From Granulicella pectinivorans (GTDB lineage: Bacteria; Acidobacteriota; Terriglobia; Terriglobales; Acidobacteriaceae): a stretch of DNA of 64,000 nt. The notes under the pieces were generated by a model, which was not told the DNA's origin, searched no databases, and saw only the letters and a list, made by a program, of their open reading frames with translations. This document shows positions 41,260 to 50,447 of the stretch, in pieces (within the stretch, counting starts at the first letter, position 1; every line of letters begins with the position of its first letter). The translations under genes and the position numbers were made by a program. The DNA is taken from contig NZ_FOZL01000001.1 of assembly GCF_900114625.1 (NCBI RefSeq), positions 2,108,001-2,172,000 of the forward strand, in the 5' to 3' direction.

Positions 41260-41598
41260 ATGCAGAAGATTGAAGCAGTGATTCAGCCGTCGAAGCTGGA
41301 TGCAGTGAAGGAAGCTCTAGTGGAGATTGGCATCGAGGGGATTACCATCCTCGAAGCGCGTGGGCACGGGCGTCAGAAGGGGCATACGGAGTTCTACCGT
41401 GGCCGGGAGTACTCGGTGGATCTGTTGCCGAAGGTGAAGCTGGAGATCGTGACCACCGACGAGATGGTCGAGAAGACGATTCAGGCCATCATGACGGCGG
41501 CACGCACGGGCAAGATCGGCGACGGCAAGATCTTCGTCTCGAAGATCGACGAAGCCATCCGGATTCGCAACGACGAGCGGGGCGAGATCGCCCTGTAA
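41260..41598 (+). CDS. glnB: Nitrogen regulatory protein P-II
   Basis: The 112-residue protein is a full-length P-II: QKIEAVIQPSKLDAVKEAL, the T-loop GRQKGHTEFYRGREYSVDLL with Tyr51, the target of uridylylation, the B-loop ARTGKIGDGKIFV, and the C-loop ending. It signals nitrogen and energy state and docks on the ammonium channel encoded just upstream. The GlnD enzyme that modifies Tyr51 is encoded 750 bases downstream. The linkage to amtB favours a GlnK-like role. Confidence 0.96.
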   Translation: MQKIEAVIQPSKLDAVKEALVEIGIEGITILEARGHGRQKGHTEFYRGREYSVDLLPKVKLEIVTTDEMVEKTIQAIMTAARTGKIGDGKIFVSKIDEAIRIRNDERGEIAL

Positions 41599-41737
41599 GT
41601 CTCGCCGGAAACCGGCAAATGCGACACTCTCCTGCGGGTTGGGTATAGACTTCCTTCCCGACTCGCGGGAGGCTCGCACGGTCCATCGGACACCCTGAAT
41701 CCAAGTCACGCAGTGACCGCTGCCTGTGCAGGCGGCA

Positions 41738-42175
41738 TTACTCGATCTTCAAATTCAATGGGATGTCTGCCCGGTCGTCGAAGGAACTGATGGTCTTAAT
41801 CGCACCCTTCTTCTTCTCGGTCTGTGCCCAGACTTCATAGTCGTGGTTCTGCTGGAGTTGCACGAAGCGGTAAGAGCCACCATCGTCCACGCCGACACTC
41901 TTGACCGAGGAGTCGTGCTTGTCCTTCAGAAAGACCACGGCGTCCTTGATTGTCTTCCCGTTGGTGTCCTGCACCCTACCGCTCAGGATGCGCTCTTTGG
42001 GGTCCTGCGTGCCTTCCGGGTTGCTGCCGTTGGTGCCGAAGCGGATGGTCGCGACGCGTTTGCTCTGCGGCCCGGTCGCGGACTGCGCATAGGTGGAAGC
42101 TGCGCCAGCGGTGAGAAGCAGACAGAGTGCAAGCAACGGGCATCCGTGGCGATAAGAAAAGAACGGCTTCAGCAT
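41738..42175 (-). CDS. Secreted protein with carboxypeptidase-regulatory-like domain
   Basis: The 145-residue protein has a signal peptide (PLLALCLLLTAGAASTYAQ) and a single transthyretin-like beta-sandwich: RILSGRVQDTNGKTIKDAVV, FLKDKHDSS, and GSYRFVQLQQNHDYEVWAQ. This CarboxypepD_reg-like fold is very common in exported acidobacterial proteins. It lies on the opposite strand between the P-II and GlnD genes and is unlikely to take part in nitrogen control. Function unknown. Confidence 0.72.
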   Translation of the reverse strand: MLKPFFSYRHGCPLLALCLLLTAGAASTYAQSATGPQSKRVATIRFGTNGSNPEGTQDPKERILSGRVQDTNGKTIKDAVVFLKDKHDSSVKSVGVDDGGSYRFVQLQQNHDYEVWAQTEKKKGAIKTISSFDDRADIPLNLKIE

Positions 42176-42346
42176 AGACCATCCTCTTGGGGAGTTTCTT
42201 CGTTAAGGTTTGAGACGATGCCCCTTGGGAGAAGTTTCGAATAACGCGTTTGGGCGGATTCTCGCCGATGGGAAAGCTTTTGTTGATCTCAAGGTCTCGT
42301 TGGGAGATCATGCACTTTCAGGGAATATGTTTTTGGAGGATTGTCG

Positions 42347-44971
42347 ATGACGGAGGAGGGCGACTCGGCTCTGGCGGCGCGCGAAGAGTACCGCGAAAAG
42401 ATGCTCGGCCTTCGCGTTTCATTTGAAGCCGCGGCTGGCGGGACGGATGCGGGGGCGGCGGCGATTCTGGCCCGTTCCGCAGCGATGGATTCCCTGGTGG
42501 CGGCGTTGTGGAGCGCGGAGAGCGCAGGCAATCAAAGGCTGCGGGACAACGTCTCTGTGATCGCCGTAGGCGGGTATGGACGGCGTGAACTGTTTCCCTC
42601 GTCCGATGTGGATCTTCTTTTTCTGCTGGATACGAAGTTCGCGGAGTCGGAGGCGAAGGACTCGATTCGCCGGGTGAGCCAGAGCCTTTGGGATGCCGGG
42701 GTGCGCGCCTCGCCGGTGACGCGTGGGTTGACCGAAGCGGACAAGCTCGACCCCGAGAACGTGGAGTCGGCGCTGGCTCTGCTCGATGCCCGGCGCGTGT
42801 GCGGGGACGCCGGCCTGTTTGCGCGGATGCAGATGCTGGCAAGTGAACGGCTCGGTGGCAAGGATGGTAAGACCATCATGACCAAGCTCGCGGAGTTGGT
42901 CCGGAGTCGCTATGCGAAGTACGGCGGCACACTCTTTCATCTGGAACCGAATATCAAGGATTGCCCTGGCGGATTGAGGGATGTCCACGTTTGTCAGTGG
43001 ATCGGGCGTCTGCTGGAGATGGGCAAGAAGAAGGGCGTCGTGCTGGCTCCGGGAGACGACGGCGAGTTTCGCGAGGCATTCGAATTTCTGGCGACGGTGC
43101 GATGTTTTCTGCACTACCGGCGTGAGCGCGACGACAATACGCTCGACTGGCAGGCGCAGGACGAAGCCGCGGCACGTGGCATTGGGATTGGGCCGCACGG
43201 ACGGCGGGGCGATGCTTCGTACTGGATGCGGATCTACTTCCGGCATGCGCGCATTGTGAACCGCCGCGCGGTGCAGGCACTGAGCGAGATTCCCCTGCCG
43301 CGGAAGCTGAAGCTGCCGATGCTGCGGCGGGTGGGCGCGATTGCCGCGCAGGGCTTCCGGGTGGAGCAGGGAAGGGCGACGCTCGATCCGGCGGTTCCGG
43401 GGCAGGAAGATCCGGCGCACGAGCCGCATGTGGTCCTGCACCTCTTCGTGGATATGGCGCGGGATGGCTTTGTGCTGTCTCGCGAGACCGAAGACCGCCT
43501 GTCGAACGCGCTGCCTCTGATCTCGGCGCATCTTGAAGAGGGACCAGCGCTATGGCATCGTCTGCGCGAGGTGCTGAAGGGGCCCTTTGCGGGCGATGCG
43601 CTGCGGGCGATGCATGCCATGGGCCTGCTGGAGTTGCTGATTCCGGAGTTCCACGGCATCGATGCGCTGGTCGTGCGGGATGCGTATCACCGCTATACGG
43701 TGGACGAGCATACGTTTGTGGCGATCGACACGCTGCACTCGCTCAGGAGGCCGCAGGCCGGTGCGGCGGGGGAATGGGCGGCGAAGTTTGCCCGGCTGCT
43801 TGAGGATCTGATCCATCCGGAGCTGTTATTTCTGGCCACGCTCCTGCACGACACTGGCAAAGGCCATAGCGGCGAGCAGCACGCGGTCGAGAGCGAGCGG
43901 ATGACCCGGAGCGTGGTGGAACGCCTTCAGCTTGAGAGCCATGAGCAGGATCTGGTGAAAGCGTTGGTCCGGCAGCATCTGGAGATGTCGGCTGCGCTGC
44001 GACGCGACATCTTCGACATGGAGACAGTGCGGGCGTTCGGGTCGCGGGTGGGCACCATCGAGGCGCTGCGCATGCTCACGTTGTTCACCTATGCCGACAT
44101 CAATGCGGTGCATCCGGATGCGCTGACGCCGTGGAAGGCGGAGAATTTGTGGCGGCTTTACGTGGCCACGTCGAACTACCTGGATCGCAGCGTGGACGAC
44201 GACCGCGTGAGTGCCCGCGCGGGCAGCGAGCTGGTGCATCGCGTGGTGGCCTTCGCTCCGGGGAGGAAGGCCGAAGTCGAGGCGTACCTGGAAGGCTTTC
44301 CCGAGCGGTATCTGCGGACAAGGTCGTCGGAACAGATCCGTCGCCAGTTCGAGATGTCGATGCGATTCGCCGAGGATCCGGTGCAGTTGGACTTTTCCTA
44401 TGCCCCGGAGGCGAGCGAAATCACGCTGGTGACGCGGGACCGCGAGCTCCTCTTTGCGACCATGGCCGGTGTACTGGCGGCCTGGGGGATGAACATTGTG
44501 ACGGCGGATGCGTTCTCGAACGCGCAGGGGGTGGTCGTCGACAGCTTCCGTTTCACCGATAGCTTCAAGACGCTGGAGATGAACGAGAGCGAGCGTGGAC
44601 GGTTCGTGGCCAGCGCGCACGACGTCCTGACGGGGAAGCAGACCGTCGACAAGATGCTGGCCAGCCGGAAGCGCGCGAAGAGGAAGGCTCCCAAGGTGAC
44701 GGTTGAGACGCGCATCGACTTCGACCAGGAGGCCTCGTCGCAGAGCACCCTGGTGCAGGTGGTCGCGCAGGATACCCCGGGTCTGCTGCGCGCGCTGAGC
44801 CTGACGCTGGCGAGCCACGGATGCAACGTGGAGGTCGCACTGGTCGATACCGAGGGCGAGATGGCCATCGACGTCTTCTACCTGACGCGCGAAGGTGCGA
44901 AGCTGGATGAGGCGATGCAGATCCAGCTCCGGCTCGATCTGCTGGAGGCGATGGACGAGAATGCGCGTTAG
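42347..44971 (+). CDS. glnD: Protein-PII uridylyltransferase/uridylyl-removing enzyme
   Basis: The 874-residue protein has the GlnD domain order: a nucleotidyltransferase domain with AVGGYGRRELFPSSDVDLLF (GG...DxD site), a helical region with PNIKDCPGGLRDVHV, an HD hydrolase domain with TLLHDTGKGHSGEQHA, and two C-terminal ACT domains (ITLVTRDRELLFATMAGVL and TLVQVVAQDTPGLLRALSLT). It adds UMP to P-II when nitrogen is short and removes it when glutamine is plentiful. The ATG at 42347 follows GGAGGA by six bases; a TTG six bases earlier would sit on that site. Confidence 0.94.
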   Translation: MTEEGDSALAAREEYREKMLGLRVSFEAAAGGTDAGAAAILARSAAMDSLVAALWSAESAGNQRLRDNVSVIAVGGYGRRELFPSSDVDLLFLLDTKFAESEAKDSIRRVSQSLWDAGVRASPVTRGLTEADKLDPENVESALALLDARRVCGDAGLFARMQMLASERLGGKDGKTIMTKLAELVRSRYAKYGGTLFHLEPNIKDCPGGLRDVHVCQWIGRLLEMGKKKGVVLAPGDDGEFREAFEFLATVRCFLHYRRERDDNTLDWQAQDEAAARGIGIGPHGRRGDASYWMRIYFRHARIVNRRAVQALSEIPLPRKLKLPMLRRVGAIAAQGFRVEQGRATLDPAVPGQEDPAHEPHVVLHLFVDMARDGFVLSRETEDRLSNALPLISAHLEEGPALWHRLREVLKGPFAGDALRAMHAMGLLELLIPEFHGIDALVVRDAYHRYTVDEHTFVAIDTLHSLRRPQAGAAGEWAAKFARLLEDLIHPELLFLATLLHDTGKGHSGEQHAVESERMTRSVVERLQLESHEQDLVKALVRQHLEMSAALRRDIFDMETVRAFGSRVGTIEALRMLTLFTYADINAVHPDALTPWKAENLWRLYVATSNYLDRSVDDDRVSARAGSELVHRVVAFAPGRKAEVEAYLEGFPERYLRTRSSEQIRRQFEMSMRFAEDPVQLDFSYAPEASEITLVTRDRELLFATMAGVLAAWGMNIVTADAFSNAQGVVVDSFRFTDSFKTLEMNESERGRFVASAHDVLTGKQTVDKMLASRKRAKRKAPKVTVETRIDFDQEASSQSTLVQVVAQDTPGLLRALSLTLASHGCNVEVALVDTEGEMAIDVFYLTREGAKLDEAMQIQLRLDLLEAMDENAR

Positions 44972-45668
44972 GGTCGCTCTGGTTCTGGTGTTGTCGGCGG
45001 TCGGTTTCGGGCAGGGCGTGTTGACGCCGAAGCCTGGTTCCTGCCGGAGGATGGTCGTCGAGGGCGAGGTGGCTGCGGGCCGCGGCTACGAAAAGATTAT
45101 CGGTGGCGGACTGAAGGTGGGACTGGAGCCGATCGCCGAAGGGTGGGCGGTGCGTGTGGTTCCGGCGGTCGGACCACGTGACCCACATGACTCGGCCGAA
45201 CTGGCCACGCCGCCCTACCGGTCGCTGAGTCCGCTGATTGTGAGTACGGGGCTCGGGTTTCGGGCTCAGGATGCGGTGGGATGGAATCCGCGGCGGTTCC
45301 GCTATGCGGCCACGCCGGCTGCCCATGCGGCGCTGCAGCGTCTGTATGACAAGGTGACGACGGCGAAGGACCCATCGCCGGCCGACGACGCGGAGTTGGG
45401 CCGCCTGGTGGCTGCGGCTCCGGAGGCGACCTTGGAGATCCTGGATGCAGGGCTGATTCCGGGAACGGCGGATCAGGTGGAATCGGCCAATGCCGTGGCG
45501 GTCCACTTCACGACGACAGCCCACCGGATCGACCAACCGGCGGATGGCAAGGGGACCCCTCTGGGCAAACTGGAGTGGATTCGTTTCCGGTTTTCGCTCG
45601 ATGTCCCGCCGGGGATGGTGCCTGCGAGCGGAATAAAGCTCGTTCCTGGATCATGTTCCATTCTTTAA
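44961..45668 (+). CDS. Exported hypothetical protein coupled to glnD
   Basis: The 235-residue product has a signal peptide (RVRVALVLVLSAVGFGQG) and no motif I know. Its start overlaps the end of glnD by 11 bases, so the two are cotranslated. The middle part has a SPLIVSTGLGFRAQDAVGWN stretch and an even distribution of beta-strand-like segments. The mature part has two cysteines, in GSCRRMVVEG and near the C-terminus (VPGSCSIL). Function unknown; being exported, it is unlikely to act in nitrogen signalling. Confidence 0.65.
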   Translation: MRVRVALVLVLSAVGFGQGVLTPKPGSCRRMVVEGEVAAGRGYEKIIGGGLKVGLEPIAEGWAVRVVPAVGPRDPHDSAELATPPYRSLSPLIVSTGLGFRAQDAVGWNPRRFRYAATPAAHAALQRLYDKVTTAKDPSPADDAELGRLVAAAPEATLEILDAGLIPGTADQVESANAVAVHFTTTAHRIDQPADGKGTPLGKLEWIRFRFSLDVPPGMVPASGIKLVPGSCSIL

Positions 45669-45758
45669 GCCAACCCAATTCGCAAAGCCTGCATCCATCC
45701 GAATAATCAGCCTTTTGTCTTACCGTGTTTCGCCCTGAACCCCTTTATACTGATTCTT

Positions 45759-46379
45759 ATGACTCCCGACTCCAATCAAACAACGAGCAATGGACGTCCG
45801 ACTGCGGTGCCGCAGAAGGATGACCGGTATTTTTTCGGTGCGCTGGACAGCTTCGGCAAAAACCAGGAAAAGCTTCGCGAGGTGAACTGGGGCTATGAGC
45901 AGCCTGAGGGGATCGTGCTGGCGTCGTTGGACGCGGCGATCAACTGGGTTCGCAAGAACTCGGTGTGGCCGATGACGTTCGGTCTCGCGTGCTGCGCGAT
46001 CGAGATGATGTCGATGGGTGGCTCGCGGTACGACATCGCAAGGTTTGGCGCGGAAGTGTTTCGTCCGTCGCCGCGGCAGAGCGATCTGATGATTATTGCG
46101 GGTCGCGTGTCGCAGAAGATGGCGCCGGTTATTCGCAGGCTGTATGAGCAGATGCCGGAGCCAAAGTGGGTGATCTCGATGGGCGCTTGCGCGACCTCGG
46201 GAGGAGTCTTCAACAACTATGCTTTGCTTCAGGGCGTCAACCAGATTATTCCGGTTGATATCTACGTTCCTGGATGTCCCCCGCGCCCGGAACAGTTGCT
46301 GTATGCCATCACGCTGTTGCAGGAAAAAATTCAGCAGGAGCGCGGGGCGCTCCGGAGGACGCTGAATCTGGGTAAGTAG
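45759..46379 (+). CDS. nuoB: NADH-quinone oxidoreductase subunit B, isolated gene
   Basis: The 206-residue protein has all ligands of the N2 iron-sulfur cluster: Cys78-Cys79 in FGLACCAIEMMSMGGSRYD, Cys144 in ISMGACATSGG and Cys173 in YVPGCPPRPEQ. NuoB passes electrons from the peripheral arm of complex I to quinone. It usually lies inside a nuoA-N operon; here it stands alone. No Shine-Dalgarno sequence precedes the ATG, and a TATACT hexamer lies seven bases upstream, which would fit a leaderless transcript. It may be a second nuoB copy serving a complex encoded elsewhere. Confidence 0.93.
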   Translation: MTPDSNQTTSNGRPTAVPQKDDRYFFGALDSFGKNQEKLREVNWGYEQPEGIVLASLDAAINWVRKNSVWPMTFGLACCAIEMMSMGGSRYDIARFGAEVFRPSPRQSDLMIIAGRVSQKMAPVIRRLYEQMPEPKWVISMGACATSGGVFNNYALLQGVNQIIPVDIYVPGCPPRPEQLLYAITLLQEKIQQERGALRRTLNLGK

Positions 46380-46582
46380 TTTGGTTACTCCTTTGCCGTT
46401 GTGCGGTAGTTTTCCGGTCTTTTGACGGCGATTACTGCTAGATTTTAGCTAAACGTTACCGCAGTCCAATTTTGTTCTCGACACGTTCATCAACTGCGGT
46501 AAACTTCGGTTGTCCAGAGCACAGCACCCGGGAAGTTGTGAACCCGGCGATTTTTGTAAGAATTTTTAGTGGAGGAAGTCGA

Positions 46583-48202
46583 ATGGTTTATCGCCCGTTT
46601 CGCAGTCTTGGCCGGTTAGCACTGGCTGCTTGTGTCGTCAGTCTTGGGGTAGCAAGCCTGGGTGCACAGACTGCCCCTACGCTTGGGCCTAACCCGTCGC
46701 GCGTTGATGTCTTCACCGGTTACTCCTATTTCGGAGCACACGGACAGCTCAAGCCGGGTTACATCAATTATGCGTCGATCAACTACGGTGCGATCGGCAG
46801 CGGTGCTTACTATTTCAACAAGTATGTCGGCGCTGAGATCAACTTTGTTGCGCATCCGAGCGGCACGAACGATGGTCTGTACAGCTCGTCACTCGGACCC
46901 ATCTTCCGCGCCCCGATGCAGAACTACACCCTCTTTGCCCACGGCATGGTGGGTGGCGCGAAGCTGGGCGGTCCGAACAGCAATGGTCCTCTGCCTTACC
47001 ATAACCCCTACCAGTGGGGCCCGACGCTCACCGTCGGCGGCGGCATGGACTACGATCTGCCGTTCTTCGATCATCGCTTCTCGCTCCGTCTTTTCCAGGC
47101 TGACTATCGCTACATCCACGCGAACTACGGTCCGTACGCCGGTATCCCGACGGGCGGTGTTCTGGGTGGACGCGCTAACCTCAGCGGTGTGGACCTGAGC
47201 ACCGGTATCGTGACGCACTTCGGTCATATCATCCCGCCGCCTCCTGTCACCTATGCCTGCGTTGCTGCTCCGACGACGATCTTCCCTGGCGACCCCATCA
47301 CGGTCACGGGTACCGCGACGAACCTGAACCCCAAGAAGAACGCCACCTACACGTGGTCGGCTGATGGCGGAACGGTCTCCGGCACCTCGAACGTGGCGAA
47401 CGTCGACACGAAGACGCTTTCGGCTGGCACCTACACGGTCAAGGGTCATGTCACCGAGGGCAACAAGCCTGGTGAGATGGCAGACTGCTCGGCGCAGTTC
47501 ACGGTCAAGGCCTTCGAGCCGCCGACCATCAGCTGCTCTGCGAATCCTTCGAGCGTCAAGCCCGGCGATTCTTCGACGATCACCGCCAATGGCGTGAGCC
47601 CGCAGAACCGTCCCCTGACCTACAGCTATAGCTCCACGGCTGGTTCGGTAAGCGGCAGCACCTCCACCGCGACCCTGTCGACGGCTGGCGTTGCTCCCGG
47701 AACGATCACTGTCACCTGCAATGTGGTTGACGATAAGGGCCAGACTGCTTCGCAGATGACCACCGTCTCCATCATTGCTCCTCCCCCGCCGCCGGCACCC
47801 AAGACGCAGGCTCTTTGCACGGTTGCTTTCGACCGCGACAAGAAGCGTCCCACCCGTGTGGACAACGAAGCCAAGGCTTGCCTTGACGACGTAGCCCTGA
47901 ACCTGCAGCGTACGCCCGATGCGAAGCTCGCACTGGTCGGCTCGGCAGCCAGCACGGAAAAGGCACCTGCGAAGAAGGCTGAAGAGCGCGCAGTCAACAC
48001 CAAGGCGTACCTCGTAACGGAGAAGGGGATCGACGCAGGTCGCATCTCGGTCTACACCGGAACGTCGGACTCCAAGTCGGTGTCGACAACGCTGATCCCC
48101 TCGGGTGCCACGATGGACTCGACCGGCACGACGATGGTCGACGAGACCGCTGTTGTCGCTCAGCCCCGCAAGGGAGTCGCAAAGCGTCATCACAAGAAGT
48201 AG
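46583..48202 (+). CDS. Outer-membrane/surface protein: beta-barrel, Ig-like repeats, degenerate OmpA-like end
   Basis: The 539-residue protein has a signal peptide ending VASLGAQ and an N-terminal OmpA-like barrel of about 220 residues (RVDVFTGYSYFGAHG, AYYFNKYVGAEINFVAH, FSLRLFQADYRYIHANYG). Two Ig-like repeats follow, each with a cysteine pair (CVAAPTTIFPGDPITVTGTA and CSANPSSVKPGDSSTITANG). The last 120 residues resemble an OmpA C-terminal domain (CTVAFDRDKKRPTRVDNEA, LALVGSAAS) but lack the usual GHTD peptidoglycan-binding motif. GGAGGA precedes the ATG. It is probably a structural envelope protein. A strong terminator follows. Confidence 0.78.
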   Translation: MVYRPFRSLGRLALAACVVSLGVASLGAQTAPTLGPNPSRVDVFTGYSYFGAHGQLKPGYINYASINYGAIGSGAYYFNKYVGAEINFVAHPSGTNDGLYSSSLGPIFRAPMQNYTLFAHGMVGGAKLGGPNSNGPLPYHNPYQWGPTLTVGGGMDYDLPFFDHRFSLRLFQADYRYIHANYGPYAGIPTGGVLGGRANLSGVDLSTGIVTHFGHIIPPPPVTYACVAAPTTIFPGDPITVTGTATNLNPKKNATYTWSADGGTVSGTSNVANVDTKTLSAGTYTVKGHVTEGNKPGEMADCSAQFTVKAFEPPTISCSANPSSVKPGDSSTITANGVSPQNRPLTYSYSSTAGSVSGSTSTATLSTAGVAPGTITVTCNVVDDKGQTASQMTTVSIIAPPPPPAPKTQALCTVAFDRDKKRPTRVDNEAKACLDDVALNLQRTPDAKLALVGSAASTEKAPAKKAEERAVNTKAYLVTEKGIDAGRISVYTGTSDSKSVSTTLIPSGATMDSTGTTMVDETAVVAQPRKGVAKRHHKK

Positions 48203-48223
48203 TTCTCGAACTGCTTGCAATGC

Positions 48224-48262
48224 AAAGGCTGACTGGGAGCAATCCCAGTCAGCCTTTTGTTT
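48224..48262 (+). terminator. Strong rho-independent terminator
   Basis: AAAGGCTGACTGGGA (48224-48238) pairs perfectly with TCCCAGTCAGCCTTT (48243-48257) around GCAA, followed by TGTTTG. It lies 22 bases after the stop of the surface-protein gene and ends that transcript. Confidence 0.9.
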
Positions 48263-48350
48263 GACTGTCTTTGTACAATCGTTTCAGAGTCTTGCTCGTC
48301 TCGAATGAATCTCAAACGCCAACAGTATCTCCCCTGTATCTGGCGTCAGA

Positions 48351-50435
48351 ATGGATAGGATGTCACTCTTCACAGTTCGCCGGACCCTAGGTTTCTTCTC
48401 CTCTGCCTGCCTCTTGCTTGCCGCTCTCCCGGGCGCCGCTGCGCCGTGGTACCCCTTTGGCCCGTACGGTGGGGATGCACGTGCCTTTGCCGGGGATCCC
48501 ACGAACCAGAAGCATATCTACATGGGCACGGTGAACGGCTGGATCTACGACTCACACGATGCCGGCATGCACTGGTCGAGGATGGCTTCGGTCGGCAAAC
48601 GGGATGATCTGGCTCTCGACCACATCCTGGTTGATGCTCTGAATCCAAAGCACTTGATTGTTGGGGCATGGGTTCTGGATCATCCCGATGGGGGGATCTA
48701 CCAGAGTTACGACGGTGGTACAACCTGGGCTGCTCAGAAACAGATGCAGGGGCAGTCGGTGCGCGCGCTGACTGCGTCACCCTCCAATCCGCGGGTGATC
48801 GTCGCGGGTACCCTGAATGGTATCTTTCGCTCGATGGACGCTGGGAAGACCTGGAACCTGATCTCGCCTCCCGATAGCAACGAGATCCATAACTTTCAAT
48901 CGGTGGCGATCGCTCCGGATAACCCGTCGGTGATCTATGGGGGGACACGGCACTTGCCGTGGAAGACGGCGGACGGCGGCGTGAGCTGGTCGAATATCAA
49001 GACCGGGATCATCGACGACTCGGACGTCTTTTCGATTATTGTGGACCCCGTGAATCCGCAGATCGTTTACGCAAGCGCATGTTCCGGGATTTACAAGAGT
49101 GAGGATGGCGCAGGGCATTTTCACAAGGTGCAGGGGATTCCTTCCACGGCGCGCAGAACGCGCGTGTTGCGGCAGGACCCAGAACATCTGAACATCGTCT
49201 TTGCGGGCACGACGGAAGGGCTCTGGCGGACGACTGATTCCGGAGCGACGTGGAGGAGGACGACAGGGCCGGAAGTGATCGTCAATGATGTGTTTATCGA
49301 CACGTCGAACACGCAGCATGTCCTCCTGGCGACGGACCGCGGCGGCGTGATGGTGAGCGAGGATGGCGGGGACTCATTTTCCGAGGCGAACAGCGGATTC
49401 TCGGCGCGTCAGATTTCAGCGTTCCTCGTGGACCCTGCGCGGCCCGGGATGATGTACGTCGGTGTGGTAAACGACAAGGAGTGGGGCGGTGTCTTCTTGA
49501 GCCGAGATGGCGGACTGAGCTGGTACCAGCGGAGCGAGGGGTTGCGCGGGCGCGATGTGTTCAGCCTGGCGGAGGCTCCCGACGGAACGCTGGTAGCGGG
49601 TACGAATCATGGGATCTTCCGCTACGAGGACATTTATTGGAACAGGTCGATCGATCCGTCCATGATGGGCGGTGCAGCGGCACGGCCCAGGGCGTCGGCG
49701 AAGACGCCGGTGCGGGGGAAGGCGCGGATTCCAGCCAAGGGGCGGGTTATTCCGGCCCCCTCAGCCGTACCACACGCTGGCTCGGCGGGCGACGGAGCGG
49801 GTTCGTTCGACGGTGTGGTGCATGCCATGGTCACGGTCGGGCTGAAGATGTACGCGGCTACGTCGCGTGGGCTTCTGGTGAGTCCGAGCTCTGGAAAGAA
49901 CTGGGCTCCCGTTGCTTCGATGGGTGGCGACGAGTGGCGCTTTATGGCTTCGGCAAAGAACGTGGTGGCCGTCGCGAGCCTGGACAAGATCATGACCTCA
50001 TCAGACGGTGGAGCGACCTGGATGGATACGGCGCTACCTCCTAAGGTGCTGCAGATGACGGCGCTGGCTGTCGATGGCCGGGGAGAGATCTGGGCTGCGG
50101 GGCGTGAAGGCGTATTTGTCTCGTCGAATAACGGGGGGAGTTGGCAGGTGTTGAGCAACTTGTATGTGCGCGATGTGAACAGTCTTTACTTCGACGAGAG
50201 GTCCAACCAGATTCTGGTGACGGCGAACGGGACGAATCAGATCGCGTACGGACTGGAAGTCGCGACGCGGAAGGTGACGTACTGGGATGTGGGCTGGACG
50301 CTGCGTTTCCTGCGTCCAGTGGGCGACCACTATCTGGGTGCGACGCTGTTTGATGGCGTCGTGATTCAGCCGCGGATGGTGGACCGGAGCGAACCAAGCA
50401 CGGTCAAGGTTGGCGCGGGCGGCGGTCAGGACTAG
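48351..50435 (+). CDS. Secreted BNR/Ycf48-like beta-propeller protein
   Basis: The 694-residue protein has a signal peptide (TLGFFSSACLLLAALPGAAA) and many BNR-type repeats of the form S.DGG..W: QSYDGGTTWAAQK, RSMDAGKTWNLIS, RTTDSGATWRRTT, SEDGGDSFSEA, SRDGGLSWYQR and SSDGGATWMDT. They build one or two beta-propellers like sortilin/Ycf48-type exo-proteins. Between them is a proline/lysine/alanine-rich linker (about residues 445-480). No catalytic sialidase residues are evident, so a binding or assembly role is more likely. Two possible ATGs (48351 and 48360) give the same mature protein. Confidence 0.75.
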   Translation: MDRMSLFTVRRTLGFFSSACLLLAALPGAAAPWYPFGPYGGDARAFAGDPTNQKHIYMGTVNGWIYDSHDAGMHWSRMASVGKRDDLALDHILVDALNPKHLIVGAWVLDHPDGGIYQSYDGGTTWAAQKQMQGQSVRALTASPSNPRVIVAGTLNGIFRSMDAGKTWNLISPPDSNEIHNFQSVAIAPDNPSVIYGGTRHLPWKTADGGVSWSNIKTGIIDDSDVFSIIVDPVNPQIVYASACSGIYKSEDGAGHFHKVQGIPSTARRTRVLRQDPEHLNIVFAGTTEGLWRTTDSGATWRRTTGPEVIVNDVFIDTSNTQHVLLATDRGGVMVSEDGGDSFSEANSGFSARQISAFLVDPARPGMMYVGVVNDKEWGGVFLSRDGGLSWYQRSEGLRGRDVFSLAEAPDGTLVAGTNHGIFRYEDIYWNRSIDPSMMGGAAARPRASAKTPVRGKARIPAKGRVIPAPSAVPHAGSAGDGAGSFDGVVHAMVTVGLKMYAATSRGLLVSPSSGKNWAPVASMGGDEWRFMASAKNVVAVASLDKIMTSSDGGATWMDTALPPKVLQMTALAVDGRGEIWAAGREGVFVSSNNGGSWQVLSNLYVRDVNSLYFDERSNQILVTANGTNQIAYGLEVATRKVTYWDVGWTLRFLRPVGDHYLGATLFDGVVIQPRMVDRSEPSTVKVGAGGGQD

Positions 50436-50447
50436 AATTAACACACG

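Noticed and set aside
46422..46450. Sigma-70 promoter before the OmpA-like gene
   Set aside because: TTGACG is a fair -35, but the sequence at the -10 distance (TTAGCT) matches poorly, so I do not list it.
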